Origin: CAYVUM01 sp964454795
Lineage (GTDB): Bacteria > Pseudomonadota > Alphaproteobacteria > Rhodospirillales > Defluviicoccaceae
DNA length: 53,176 nucleotides
NCBI GenBank assembly: GCA_964454795.1
Contig: CAYVUM010000009.1
Location: 1 to 53,176, forward strand
Direction of reading: 5' to 3'
Made by a program: the position numbers and the translations under genes. Below are positions 32,111 through 40,593 of this stretch, piece by piece (within the stretch, counting starts at the first letter, position 1; every line of letters begins with the position of its first letter). The notes beneath the pieces were generated by a model, which was not told the origin of the DNA, did no database searches, and saw nothing but the letters and a program-made list of their open reading frames with translations.

Positions 32111-32445
32111 CGAAGACCCGCCGCGAACCCCTGGCACAGCCGATTGGCACGGCGCGGATCATAGCCAACTCGCCCGGTGAGTAAACTGAGGCGAGTCATC
32201 TAAGGAGCCGCATGCCGTCGGCCAGCCATCATCACCGCCGCCGGTTTACGCTATCCTAACCGGCGTCATGGCGAAACGGCACGGCCCAGCGGCTCACGGC
32301 GGGCTTCGCCGGCGCAGACGGCGGGCGCGGCCGCGACGGCGGCGTTCGCAGTTGCACAGGCAGCAATCCTGACGTATTGCCCGATCCGCAGGGACCCTGC
32401 CCTGCCCCGACCCACCCGGAACCTGAGACAAGCGAGTTGAGCCCG
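32111..32445. other. Divergent promoter region of the XrtA carrier-protein locus
   Basis: These 335 bp separate the minus-strand ligase/decarboxylase pair from the plus-strand carrier protein/hydrolase pair. No gene is visible. The region must hold promoters in both directions, but I do not see a clear consensus. The string TGGCAC occurs twice near 32141-32160, without the spacing needed for a sigma-54 promoter. Confidence 0.5.
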
Positions 32446-32697
32446 ATGGCCGTGTTCGATGACATCAAAGCGATGCTGCGCGAGACGCTTCAGCTCGGCG
32501 ACCGCGCCGATGCGTTTAATCCGTCGACGCCGTTGTTCGGCAGCGTTCCCGAATTCGACTCCATGGCGGTGGTTACGATCGTCACCGCGATCGAAGACCA
32601 GTTCGGCGTGACCGTCGACGACGACGAAATCTCCGCCGAGGTGTTCGCGACGGTCGGATCGCTCAGCAGTTTCGTCGAGACCAAGCTGGCCGCGTGA
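32446..32697 (+). CDS. Acyl carrier protein, exosortase A system-associated
   Basis: An 83-residue four-helix carrier protein. The phosphopantetheine attachment serine is Ser39 in PEFDSMAVV, in the usual position at the start of helix 2. The protein is acidic like other ACPs. It most likely carries the product of the adjacent AMP-forming ligase. The ATG at 32446 was chosen because the longer frame is proline-rich. Its stop overlaps the GTG of the downstream hydrolase by four bases. Confidence 0.95.
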   Translation: MAVFDDIKAMLRETLQLGDRADAFNPSTPLFGSVPEFDSMAVVTIVTAIEDQFGVTVDDDEISAEVFATVGSLSSFVETKLAA

Positions 32698-33545
32698 CGG
32701 TCATCACCACCCGGGCGACATTCCGGCCGGTGACCCTGGCCGGCGAGGCCGGCCGGCTGTTTGCGGTGTGGTATCCACCCGCCGACAAAACGACCGGACC
32801 CGGGTGGGATCTGGTGTGCCTGCCGCCGTTCGCCGAGGAGTTGAACCGCAGCCGGCGGATGATGGCGCTGCAGGCGCGCGCCTTCGCTGCCCGGGGGATC
32901 GGGGTGCTGCTGTTCGATCTGTCCGGAACCGGCGACAGCACGGGCCACTTCGGCGACGGCCGGTGGCCCGTCTGGCTCGCCGATGCCCGGACGGCGGCCG
33001 ACTGGTTACAGCGCGAGACGGGCCGGCCCGTCGGCCTCTGGGGCCTGCGCTTCGGCGGCCTGATGGCAACCGCACTCATCGGCCAGGAGCCGGGCCGGTT
33101 CGCCCGCCTGGCGCTGTGGAATCCGGTGACCAACGGGCAGAGCATGGTCAATCAGCTGCTGCGCATCCGGATTGCCGCGGAAATGGGACGATCCGAAGCG
33201 GTCGGCGTCGACACCCGGCGTCTCCGCGGCTGGCTGGCCGACGGCGACATCGTCGAGGTCGCCGGTTACGCCCTGCATCCCGACCTCATCGCCACGCTCG
33301 ATGATCTGCGTCTGGCCAGAGTGACCCCGTCGCAGTCGCTCCCCGTCGACTGGTTCGAACTGATCGCCGAGGCCGGCCGGCCACTTTCGCCCGCCGCGCG
33401 GCCGGTGATCGAGGGCTGGCAGCAGGCCGGTTGCCGCATCGCCGTCCACACACCGGCCGGCGCACCGTTCTGGTCGCTGCCAGATACCACCCTGTGCCCG
33501 GCGCTCGATCTCATCCGCGCAACCACCATGGCGCTGACCGCCTGA
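32694..33545 (+). CDS. Alpha/beta-hydrolase-like protein, exosortase A system-associated (hydrolase 2 type)
   Basis: A 283-residue alpha/beta-hydrolase fold protein with CLPPFAEELNRSRRMM, LFDLSGTGDS and an elbow segment LWGLRFGGLMA. In an active hydrolase the elbow is G-x-S-x-G; here the nucleophile place (residue 119) is Arg. This is in keeping with the exosortase-A-associated hydrolase 2 group (TIGR03101) and suggests a non-hydrolytic or altered role. GTG at 32694 overlaps the carrier-protein stop. The companion hydrolase 1 usually found in these loci is not next to it. Confidence 0.88.
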   Translation: MTVITTRATFRPVTLAGEAGRLFAVWYPPADKTTGPGWDLVCLPPFAEELNRSRRMMALQARAFAARGIGVLLFDLSGTGDSTGHFGDGRWPVWLADARTAADWLQRETGRPVGLWGLRFGGLMATALIGQEPGRFARLALWNPVTNGQSMVNQLLRIRIAAEMGRSEAVGVDTRRLRGWLADGDIVEVAGYALHPDLIATLDDLRLARVTPSQSLPVDWFELIAEAGRPLSPAARPVIEGWQQAGCRIAVHTPAGAPFWSLPDTTLCPALDLIRATTMALTA

Positions 33546-33911
33546 GCCGGTGCGACGCTGCGGAGGGGCCATGCGGCCCAGCCCCCGGAGCGCGCGTCAG
33601 GCGGCACATATGCCAAACTGTTCTGCTCCGATAGCAGAATTGCAAATTGAAGCGTTAACCGAACTGGACAGTCGGAAAACGGAACGGCCTGATCTGCAAA
33701 CCGGTCGTTAGTTGGCCAAGCTTCCGCATAAATTACAAAAATGCGACAGCTCGCTTCATTTTTTTTGACAGACGTGCGCTTTGTCTGTGCCCAATTGGGT
33801 GTTTCCAGTCCTGGACTTTGCTGATATACAGTTAAGCGTCCGGTGCGGCTGGAAGCCCGGGGCGAGCGTACGCCCTGCCACCGGCGTCAGTGGGACCCAG
33901 GGAGACGTGAG
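33546..33911. other. AT-richer intergenic region before the small membrane protein
   Basis: The 366 bp contain no convincing gene. From about 33600 to 33790 the sequence is much richer in A and T than the surroundings, including T8 near 33758. ACAGAC and GTCTGT (33768-33788) form a small inverted repeat. A promoter candidate lies at 33802-33830. Confidence 0.55.
33802..33830 (+). promoter_or_regulatory. Candidate sigma-70-type promoter
   Basis: TTTCCA (33802-33807) and TATACA (33825-33830) are separated by exactly 17 bases and lie 81 bp before the start of the small membrane protein gene. Each hexamer is a partial match to the consensus, and a TTGACA hexamer upstream (33765-33770) has no suitable partner. 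Confidence 0.4.
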
Positions 33912-34127
33912 ATGCAGCAAACGCAGGCGTTGGCTGAACCGACGTCGTTTGCCAGCGGCGAACGCGCAACCAATGCACCCGACACGGACCAGTCCCCCCC
34001 TCGACACACGGTCTGGCGCGGCCGCATCGCCGTTGGCGCTCTTGTTGGCGTCAGCGCGCTCGGCTACGCGCTCGCCTTGATCGCCATCGATACGGTCGTG
34101 CACGGCCAGTTGCCAACCGTCTTCTAA
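33912..34127 (+). CDS. Small single-pass membrane protein
   Basis: A 71-residue protein of unknown function with a polar N-terminal half (about 1-37) and one transmembrane helix (about 38-62, IAVGALVGVSALGYALALIA). The ATG at 33912 has a clear GGAGACGTGAG site, unlike the in-frame ATG at 33843. It stands alone between the XrtA locus and tRNA-Val, behind an A+T-rich stretch with a candidate promoter, and looks like a separately regulated unit. Confidence 0.7.
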   Translation: MQQTQALAEPTSFASGERATNAPDTDQSPPRHTVWRGRIAVGALVGVSALGYALALIAIDTVVHGQLPTVF

Positions 34128-34235
34128 ACCCGATCTGAATCCCACGTCGTTTCCGCAGTCGCGTCGAATTTCAGGCAATCCTGCGAAAAATTCCCGCGCG
34201 GGGGACGGCCGCTGATCGGGAACCGGGTCCCGCAA

Positions 34236-34311
34236 AGGCGGGTAGCTCAGTGGCAGAGCGCTCCCTTTACATGGGAGAAGTCGGAGGTTCGATCCCTTCC
34301 CCCGCCTACCA
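34236..34311 (+). tRNA. tRNA-Val (anticodon UAC)
   Basis: The anticodon arm is CTCCC-TTTACAT-GGGAG, giving anticodon TAC (valine, codon GTA). The D arm is GCTC-AGTGGCA-GAGC. The acceptor strands AGGCGGG (34236-34242) and CCCGCCT (34301-34307) pair perfectly, followed by A and an encoded CCA. The T arm GGAGG-TTCGATC-CCTTC leaves one extra C (34300) before the acceptor strand, in a run of five C, so the molecule has one base more than the standard form. Confidence 0.93.
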
Positions 34312-34375
34312 CCGGACTGAGCGCGCGCGGCCCGACGTCCGACACCTTGGCGCCTTGGCAGGCGGCCGACCGGCC

Positions 34376-35263
34376 TCAGCCGGCCAGCCTGTCTTTCAGG
34401 ATCAGCAGGTCACGCCAGACCAGGCGCTTTTGGGCCGGCGAGCGGAGCAGGTAGGCCGGATGATAGGTCGCCAGCGCCGGCACCGGCGCATCCAGCCCGG
34501 GGCTCCGGAACTCCAGCCAGCGGCCGCGCAGCCGCGCCAGTGCCCCGGTCTGGTCAAGAAGCGTCTTCGCCGCCGGGCCCCCGAGGGTCAGGATCGCCTC
34601 GGGGCGGATCAGCTCGATTATCCGGCAGACGAACGGCAGGCATGCCTGGGTTTCGGAGTCCGTCGGCTCGCGATTGCCGGGCGGTCGCCAGAACACCGTG
34701 TTCGAAATGAACACCGTCGACTCATCGAGACCGATGGAGGCGAGCATCCGGTCGAGAAGCCGCCCCGAGGCACCGACGAAGGGCCGGCCCTGACGGTCTT
34801 CCTCCTGACCGGGGGCCTCGCCGATCAGCACCACCCGGGCGTGGGGGCTGCCGCGACCGAAACACAGGTTCATGGCGGTCTTCTTCAGGACGCAGCCCTC
34901 AAAGCCCTCCAGGGCAGCCCGCAGCTCCTCGAGATTGCCGGCCGACCGGGCGCGTTCGGCCGCATCGGTGGCAGCGGCCGTCCGGGATACGGGAGCGGTC
35001 GGAGGTCCTGAGCCGCCGTCCGCCGGCATCGCCACCACCGGCGGTGACCACGCCGGCTCGGATCGTGGCGAGGACCGTGACGGCGACGGGGACGCGGCAG
35101 GCCGGGGGGATCCGGACCTGCCGGGCGGCGAAGTGACCGCCGGCACCGTCCTGTCGACCGGGACCTCGCCCACCGCCTCGTCGGCCCCTGCCTCAAGATA
35201 CCAGCGCAGCAGGCTGGCGAGTTCGTGAGTCCCGTTCGAGCCGGTTTTTGCCGCGTTGCTCAT
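34376..35263 (-). CDS. Uracil-DNA glycosylase, family 4/5 type
   Basis: A 295-residue DNA-repair enzyme that removes uracil. The N-terminal ~105 residues are a Ser/Pro/Ala-rich linker. The catalytic domain has GEAPGQEEDRQGRPFVG (motif A), SNTVFWRPPGNREPT, and the C-terminal ATYHPAYLLR motif. Cysteines in FEGCVLKKTAMNLC and later CLPFVC fit the [4Fe-4S] ligands of family 4 enzymes. It is divergent from the ETF-QO gene, with 55 bp between starts. Confidence 0.93.
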   Translation of the reverse strand: MSNAAKTGSNGTHELASLLRWYLEAGADEAVGEVPVDRTVPAVTSPPGRSGSPRPAASPSPSRSSPRSEPAWSPPVVAMPADGGSGPPTAPVSRTAAATDAAERARSAGNLEELRAALEGFEGCVLKKTAMNLCFGRGSPHARVVLIGEAPGQEEDRQGRPFVGASGRLLDRMLASIGLDESTVFISNTVFWRPPGNREPTDSETQACLPFVCRIIELIRPEAILTLGGPAAKTLLDQTGALARLRGRWLEFRSPGLDAPVPALATYHPAYLLRSPAQKRLVWRDLLILKDRLAG

Positions 35264-35318
35264 ACCGCCTATGTTATAGGTCGGAGCGCACAGAGGTTAA
35301 GAGTGGTAGAAGGAGTCG

Positions 35319-36956
35319 ATGCGGATGGAACGGGAGTCGATGCCGTTCGACGTGGTGGTCGTCGGTGGTGGCCCGGCGGGTCTGACGGCCGCAATCCGGC
35401 TGAAGCAGGTCGCTGACCAGCGGGGCCAGGAGTTGTCGATCTGTGTGATCGAGAAGGGCTCTGAGATCGGCGCCCATATCCTGTCCGGTGCGGTCATCGA
35501 GCCCCGCGCGCTTGAAGAGCTGTTCCCTGACTGGAAGGAACGCGGCGCGCCGCTGAAGACCCCGGCGAATGACGACAGCTTCCTGTTTCTGACCGAACGG
35601 CGGTCTTTCCGCCTGCCCACCCCGCCGCAAATGAACAATCACGGCAATTATGTGGTCAGCCTCGGCAACGTCTGCCGCTGGCTGGGCGAACAGGCCGAGG
35701 CGCTGGGAATCGAGGTCTTTGCGGGGTTTGCCGCCGCCGAGGTGCTGTATGACGAAACCGGCCGGGTAAGGGGCGTTGCCACCGGCGACATGGGCATCGG
35801 CAAGGACGGCGAGAAGACCGACGCCTACCAGCCAGGCGTGGAACTGCTCGCCACGTACACCCTGTTTGCCGAGGGGTGCCGCGGGTCGCTGACCAAGGGG
35901 CTGATGGAAAAATTCAACCTTCGCGATGGCGTCCAGCCCCAGACCTATGGGATCGGCATCAAGGAGCTGTGGGAGGTCGACCCCTCGCGCCACCACCCCG
36001 GCAAGGTGGTCCACACGATCGGCTGGCCGATGGACAGCAAGACCTACGGCGGCTCGTTCCTCTACCACCTGGAAGACAACCAGGTGGCTGTCGGCTTCGT
36101 GATCGGTCTGGATTACCAGAACCCGTTTCTCTCCCCGTTCGACGAGATGCAGCGGTTCAAGACCCACCCGGCGATCCGGCCCACCTTCGAGGGCGGCCGG
36201 CGGATTTCCTACGGTGCCCGGGCGCTCGTCGAGGGCGGCTTCCAGTCGATCCCGCGGCTGGTGTTTCCGGGCGGCTGTCTGATCGGCGACACTGCCGGTT
36301 TTCTCAACGTGCCGAAGATCAAGGGCACCCACACAGCAATGAAGTCGGCGATTGTCGCCGCCGATGCGGTTGCCGACGCGCTGTCCCGGGACGATCCTCC
36401 GGCCGTGCTCGAGGGCTATCCCGAGGCGCTCAGGAAAACCTGGCTCTGGGACGAACTCTATCGGGTCCGCAACATCAAGCCGGCGTTCCACCGGGGAATG
36501 TGGGCGGGCATCGCTTATTCGGCGATCGACACCTTCCTGCTCCGGGGCCGGGCGCCGTGGACGCTCGACCACCATGCCGACCACACCCAGCTCAAGACGG
36601 TGAGCGAAAGCAAACCGATTCGCTACCCCAAGCCGGACGGGGTGATCACCTTTGACAAGCTGTCCTCGGTCTATTTGTCCGCCACCAACCACGAGGAAAA
36701 CCAGCCCTCGCACCTGACCCTCAAGGACGACCGGGTGCCGGTGCAGGTCAATCTCGCCCTCTACGACGGCCCGGAAGAACGCTATTGTCCGGCCGGCGTC
36801 TATGAATTCGTCGACGGCGACAACGGCGGCCGCCGGCTCCAGATCAACGCCCAGAACTGTGTCCACTGCAAGACCTGCGACATCAAGGATCCGACGCAGA
36901 ACATCCACTGGGTGGTACCAGAGGGCGGCGGCGGCCCCAACTATCCCAACATGTGA
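35319..36956 (+). CDS. Electron transfer flavoprotein-ubiquinone oxidoreductase
   Basis: A 545-residue membrane-associated flavoprotein that passes electrons from ETF (fed by acyl-CoA dehydrogenases) to ubiquinone. The FAD motif is VVVGGGPAGLTAAIRL at the N terminus, the quinone/membrane region lies in the middle, and the C-terminal [4Fe-4S] ligands are in ERYCPAGVYEF and NCVHCKTCDIKDP. Length equals the family norm. The start has AAGGAG at good spacing. It is followed after 10 bp by a TPR protein gene. Confidence 0.97.
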   Translation: MRMERESMPFDVVVVGGGPAGLTAAIRLKQVADQRGQELSICVIEKGSEIGAHILSGAVIEPRALEELFPDWKERGAPLKTPANDDSFLFLTERRSFRLPTPPQMNNHGNYVVSLGNVCRWLGEQAEALGIEVFAGFAAAEVLYDETGRVRGVATGDMGIGKDGEKTDAYQPGVELLATYTLFAEGCRGSLTKGLMEKFNLRDGVQPQTYGIGIKELWEVDPSRHHPGKVVHTIGWPMDSKTYGGSFLYHLEDNQVAVGFVIGLDYQNPFLSPFDEMQRFKTHPAIRPTFEGGRRISYGARALVEGGFQSIPRLVFPGGCLIGDTAGFLNVPKIKGTHTAMKSAIVAADAVADALSRDDPPAVLEGYPEALRKTWLWDELYRVRNIKPAFHRGMWAGIAYSAIDTFLLRGRAPWTLDHHADHTQLKTVSESKPIRYPKPDGVITFDKLSSVYLSATNHEENQPSHLTLKDDRVPVQVNLALYDGPEERYCPAGVYEFVDGDNGGRRLQINAQNCVHCKTCDIKDPTQNIHWVVPEGGGGPNYPNM

Positions 36957-36966
36957 GGATGAGGAC

Positions 36967-38799
36967 GTGAACCCAGCGACCCGACCCTCCGCCCGCCCGG
37001 GGCTTTCCCTCGCGACGGTCCTGGCTGTTCTCAGTGCCGTCATCGCCGCTCTGGCCGTGCTCGCTGTGCAGGGTAGCGGCCCGGGCGCTCCTGGCGCAGG
37101 GACGGCCGCGGCCCGGGAGGTCAGTCTGGATGCGCACGTCAACCCCGGCGCAGCGACGCCCGTCCAGGGCTCGATGGTGGGCAGCTACCTGGCGGCACGG
37201 CATGCCCAGGTCCACCACGATTTTCCGGCAGCCGCGAATTTCCTGGTACGCGCCCTGGAGCGGGCGCCGGACGAGCCGTCCCTTCGCCGCAGCGTGCACA
37301 CCGCGCTTTTGCTCGATGGCCGGTTTGACGAGGCCGTTCGGGTCGCAGCCGACGTGGCGGCCGCGGATGACCGCGCCCAGCTCGCCCGGCTGACCCTGGC
37401 GGTGGCGGCGATCCGTGATGGCCGGCTGGACGCGGCGGACGCCGAACTGCAGGCGATGGCGCCTGACTCCCTCTATCGTGTGTTGAAGCCGTTACTCCGG
37501 GCGTGGACGCTGTTCGGCGCCGGTCGGTTCGACGAGGCAATGGAAGTCCTTGACCGGTTGCGCGCGTCGAGCCAGGCCACTGCGCTTTACAACATGCACG
37601 CGGCGTTGCTCCGGGCCGCTCATGGCAATCCGGCGGCAGCAGAGATGGACTTCAAAGCGGTGCTGCTGGAGGAGGATGATCCGTCGCTGCGCGCAATCGA
37701 TCTGTACGGGCAGTTCCTGGAACGGCTCGGCCGCACCGGGGCGGCGCTCGAGCTCTATCGCGATTATCTCGCCGACGGCTCGCGGTCGGCGGTTCTTGAG
37801 GCGGCTGCGGCGCGCGCCGAACGGGGCGAGGCGCCGCCACCGGCGATTGACTCAGCAGCCGCCGGCGCCGCTGAAGCGCTGTTTACCGTCGCCGGAGCGC
37901 TGTCCCAGCAGCCGGCACCCGAGACCGCCCTGCTGATCGCCCGGCATGCCCTGGTGCTGCGTCCAGACTTCCCGGCGCTGCAGGCGCTCACCGGGAGTCT
38001 GCTCGAAGCTCTCGACCGACTGGAGGACGCCAACGCGATCTATGCGGAAATCGACCCGGCTTCGCCGCTCACCTGGCAGCTCAGGCTTCGCACTGCCGCC
38101 AACCTTGACGAGCTGGGTGAGACGGCGGCCGCCGAGGCAATGCTGCTGGGAATGGCCGCTGAGCGGCCCGACAACTACGAGCCGCTTGTCGATCTCGGCG
38201 ACGTCATGCGTCGGCACGAACGCTTCGGGGAGGCGGTGGATGCGTACGACGCGGCCGTCGCCCGCATCCCCAAACCCGAACAGCACCACTGGAGCGTCTT
38301 TTATGCCCGCGGGATCGCTCTTGAGCGCTCGAAACTGTGGGACCGCGCCGAGGCCGACTTTATGAAGGCGCTCGCCTTCGAGCCCGACCAGCCGCTGGTC
38401 CTGAACTATCTCGGCTACTCGTGGATCGACATGGGCCGCAATCTGGAACAGGCCCTGGACATGGTCCGCCGCGCCGTCGACCAGCGGCCCAACGACGGCT
38501 ACATCGTCGACAGCCTGGGTTGGGCCTACTACAGGCTCGGCCGCCATGAGGACGCTGTCCGCGAACTGGAGCGGGCCGTGGAAATCCGTCCCGAGGACCC
38601 GGTGATCAATGACCACCTGGGCGATGCCTACTGGCAGGTGGGCCGGGAGCGGGAAGCCAGGTTCCAGTGGACGGCAGCCCTCGGCCTCGACCCTGATCCC
38701 GAGGTCCGCGCCGCGATCGAGGAAAAACTGGCCAACGGCCTGATCCGTCAGGCCCGCGCCGTCCCCGAGGAGGGGTCCGGACCGCCCGTCGCCGACTGA
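36967..38799 (+). CDS. TPR-repeat protein with N-terminal membrane anchor
   Basis: A 610-residue protein starting with GTG at 36967 behind GAGGATGAGGAC. An N-terminal hydrophobic segment (about 14-38, LATVLAVLSAVIAALAVLA) is a signal or anchor, followed by TPR-type helical repeats over the rest, clearest at the C-terminal end (LVLNYLGYSWIDMGRNLEQA, GYIVDSLGWAYYRLGRHEDA, DPVINDHLGDAYWQVGRERE). Such proteins are periplasmic scaffolds in envelope assembly. The longer frame in the end of ETF-QO is an artefact. IspE follows after 11 bp. Confidence 0.9.
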   Translation: MNPATRPSARPGLSLATVLAVLSAVIAALAVLAVQGSGPGAPGAGTAAAREVSLDAHVNPGAATPVQGSMVGSYLAARHAQVHHDFPAAANFLVRALERAPDEPSLRRSVHTALLLDGRFDEAVRVAADVAAADDRAQLARLTLAVAAIRDGRLDAADAELQAMAPDSLYRVLKPLLRAWTLFGAGRFDEAMEVLDRLRASSQATALYNMHAALLRAAHGNPAAAEMDFKAVLLEEDDPSLRAIDLYGQFLERLGRTGAALELYRDYLADGSRSAVLEAAAARAERGEAPPPAIDSAAAGAAEALFTVAGALSQQPAPETALLIARHALVLRPDFPALQALTGSLLEALDRLEDANAIYAEIDPASPLTWQLRLRTAANLDELGETAAAEAMLLGMAAERPDNYEPLVDLGDVMRRHERFGEAVDAYDAAVARIPKPEQHHWSVFYARGIALERSKLWDRAEADFMKALAFEPDQPLVLNYLGYSWIDMGRNLEQALDMVRRAVDQRPNDGYIVDSLGWAYYRLGRHEDAVRELERAVEIRPEDPVINDHLGDAYWQVGREREARFQWTAALGLDPDPEVRAAIEEKLANGLIRQARAVPEEGSGPPVAD

Positions 38800-38810
38800 G
38801 GGGACGGCGG

Positions 38811-39701
38811 GTGATCGGCGGACCGGTCGTGGTCGCAGCGGCCGCCAAGGTCAATCTCTATCTCCACGTCGTCGCCCGGCGCACCGACGGCTATCACGAC
38901 CTCGACAGCCTCATCGTCTTTGCCGGCGTAGCCGACCGGATCACCGTCTCGGCCGCGGCCCAGTTTTCGCTGGCCGTGGCCGGACCCTTCGCCGCGGCCG
39001 TCCCGGCCGGTGACGACAATCTCGTCCTCCGCGCCGCCCGGAGCCTCGCGGCCGCCGCTGGGGTCGCCGCAGGGGCGGCGATCACCCTCACCAAGGAACT
39101 GCCGGTGGCTGCCGGGATCGGCGGCGGCTCCGCCGATGCGGCGGCCGTGCTCCGCGCGCTGACCGACCTCTGGAGGGTGAGCCTGCCGCCGGCGATGCTC
39201 GCCGACCTTGCCCTGACGCTCGGGGCAGATGTGCCGATGTGCCTCGCCGGCCGGCCGGCGTTCGTCGGCGGGATCGGCGAGCGGCTGGAGCCACCGCCGC
39301 CGCTGCCGCCGGCTTGGCTGGTGCTCGCCAATCCGAGGGTGGCGCTGTCCACCCCGGCGGTGTTCCGGGAGCGGCGCGAGCCGTTTTCCGACCCGGGGCG
39401 GTTTGCCGGCGCGCCCGCCGATGCTGCCGCGCTCGCGGCGCTCCTCGACAGCCGTCATAACGATCTGACTGCAGCGGCGATGCGCCTGGCACCGGTGGTC
39501 GGCGCCTGCCTCGAAGCGCTGTCCGCCCTTCCCGGCTGCCGGCTGGCGCGGATGAGCGGTTCGGGCCCGACGTGCTTCGGGCTGTTTGCGACCGAGGCGG
39601 AGGCGCGGCCGGCGGCCACGGCCCTGGCCGCGGCCGAGCCCGGGTGGTGGGTGGTCCCGGCACCGATCCTCAGGGTGCCGGCCCCCATCGAGACGGGCTG
39701 A
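38811..39701 (+). CDS. ispE: 4-diphosphocytidyl-2-C-methyl-D-erythritol kinase
   Basis: A 296-residue GHMP kinase of the MEP isoprenoid pathway. The substrate-binding start is AAKVNLYLHV with Lys13, then DGYHDLDSL, the ATP-binding motif PVAAGIGGGSADAA (98-111), and the C-terminal GHMP motif ARMSGSGPTCFGLF. GTG at 38811 has GGGGACGGCGG upstream. It is the likely end of the ETF-QO / TPR / ispE run of same-strand genes. Confidence 0.97.
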   Translation: MIGGPVVVAAAAKVNLYLHVVARRTDGYHDLDSLIVFAGVADRITVSAAAQFSLAVAGPFAAAVPAGDDNLVLRAARSLAAAAGVAAGAAITLTKELPVAAGIGGGSADAAAVLRALTDLWRVSLPPAMLADLALTLGADVPMCLAGRPAFVGGIGERLEPPPPLPPAWLVLANPRVALSTPAVFRERREPFSDPGRFAGAPADAAALAALLDSRHNDLTAAAMRLAPVVGACLEALSALPGCRLARMSGSGPTCFGLFATEAEARPAATALAAAEPGWWVVPAPILRVPAPIETG

Positions 39702-39790
39702 GCAAACTCTTCAGCCGGACGGCCGGAGGCGCTTGTTTTCGGGACCATCCGGGGTATTTGCATCGTCAGAGGACGCGATGGAGGGCGACC

Positions 39791-40042
39791 ATGATTGTGA
39801 GCATCGACCGCTCGGCAACAGCGTGGCCACAGCCGGAAGAGGGTGATCTGTTCCTGGACGAGGATGGCGATCTCAATCTCGTCGTCGCCGCGGTCCACCT
39901 GGAAGGGGTCCGCCCCGATGATCTGGTGGTCTGTTGCCTGAAGGGCGATGCCGCCTGGATCCGCGGCCGCGCCGACCGCGACACGCTGGCCGGCATGAAC
40001 CGGCTGGCGCCCGGTGACCGGATCACCCTTACCGCCGAATAG
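39791..40042 (+). CDS. Small hypothetical protein
   Basis: An 83-residue acidic protein of unknown function, probably an all-beta fold given alternating hydrophobics (LFLDEDGDLNLVVAAVHLEG, DDLVVCCLKGDAAWI). GAGGGCGACC precedes the ATG at 39791; the open frame extending to 39572 lies inside ispE. Neighbours are ispE and a GlcG-like gene on the same strand. Confidence 0.65.
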   Translation: MIVSIDRSATAWPQPEEGDLFLDEDGDLNLVVAAVHLEGVRPDDLVVCCLKGDAAWIRGRADRDTLAGMNRLAPGDRITLTAE

Positions 40043-40143
40043 CCGGCACCGCCGTTGCCATCGCGCCCGCGTCGGCTATGGTTGCGGAAACCACGGGGCC
40101 GGCGGCGGTCGCTGCCGCCCCACGACGCAGGGAGAAGCCGGTC

Positions 40144-40593
40144 ATGCCCGATCATTCCGTGTCCTTACAGCAGGCATCGGCGATCGTCGATGCGGCCCTC
40201 GCTGCGGGCTGTGACAACGGTTTCAAGCCGCTGACCATCGTCGTCCTCGACACGGGCGGTCATATCGTTGCCGCCAAGCGGGCCGACGGCTCGGGGATTC
40301 TGCGGATCGAGGTCGCTTTCGGCAAAGCTTACGGGGCGCTGGGTCTCGGGGTTTCCAGCCGGATCCTGAGCACGATGGCGGTCGAGCGGCCCCACTTCGG
40401 CAACGCTCTTGCCGCGGTCGCCGGGGGCCGGATGGTGCCGGTGGCCGGCGGGGTGCTGATCCGCTCGGCCGACGGCGCAATCGTCGGTGCCGTGGGGGTC
40501 AGTGGCGATACCTCCGACAACGACGAATTGGCGGCGATCCGCGGCGTTGCCGCTGCCGGCCTGCACGCCGACCCGGCCAATCCCGGCGGCTGA
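40144..40593 (+). CDS. GlcG/HbpS-like heme-binding family protein
   Basis: A 149-residue protein of the GlcG/HbpS (DUF336) family: SLQQASAIVDAALAAGCD, LTIVVLDTGGHIVAAKRADG, GRMVPVAGGVLIRSADG and GAVGVSGDTSDNDE. Family members include a heme-binding extracellular sensor partner and proteins of glycolate or diol metabolism; the role here is undefined. The ATG at 40144 follows AGGGAGAAG. No signal peptide is visible with this start. Confidence 0.9.
   Translation: MPDHSVSLQQASAIVDAALAAGCDNGFKPLTIVVLDTGGHIVAAKRADGSGILRIEVAFGKAYGALGLGVSSRILSTMAVERPHFGNALAAVAGGRMVPVAGGVLIRSADGAIVGAVGVSGDTSDNDELAAIRGVAAAGLHADPANPGG

Noticed and set aside
32138..32165. Two TGGCAC strings as sigma-54 promoters for the carrier-protein operon
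   Set aside because: Neither is followed by GC at the fixed 10-base spacing from GG.
35274..37142. 622-residue minus-strand frame opposite ETF-QO
   Set aside because: Antisense shadow; ETF-QO on the plus strand has complete FAD and iron-sulfur motifs.
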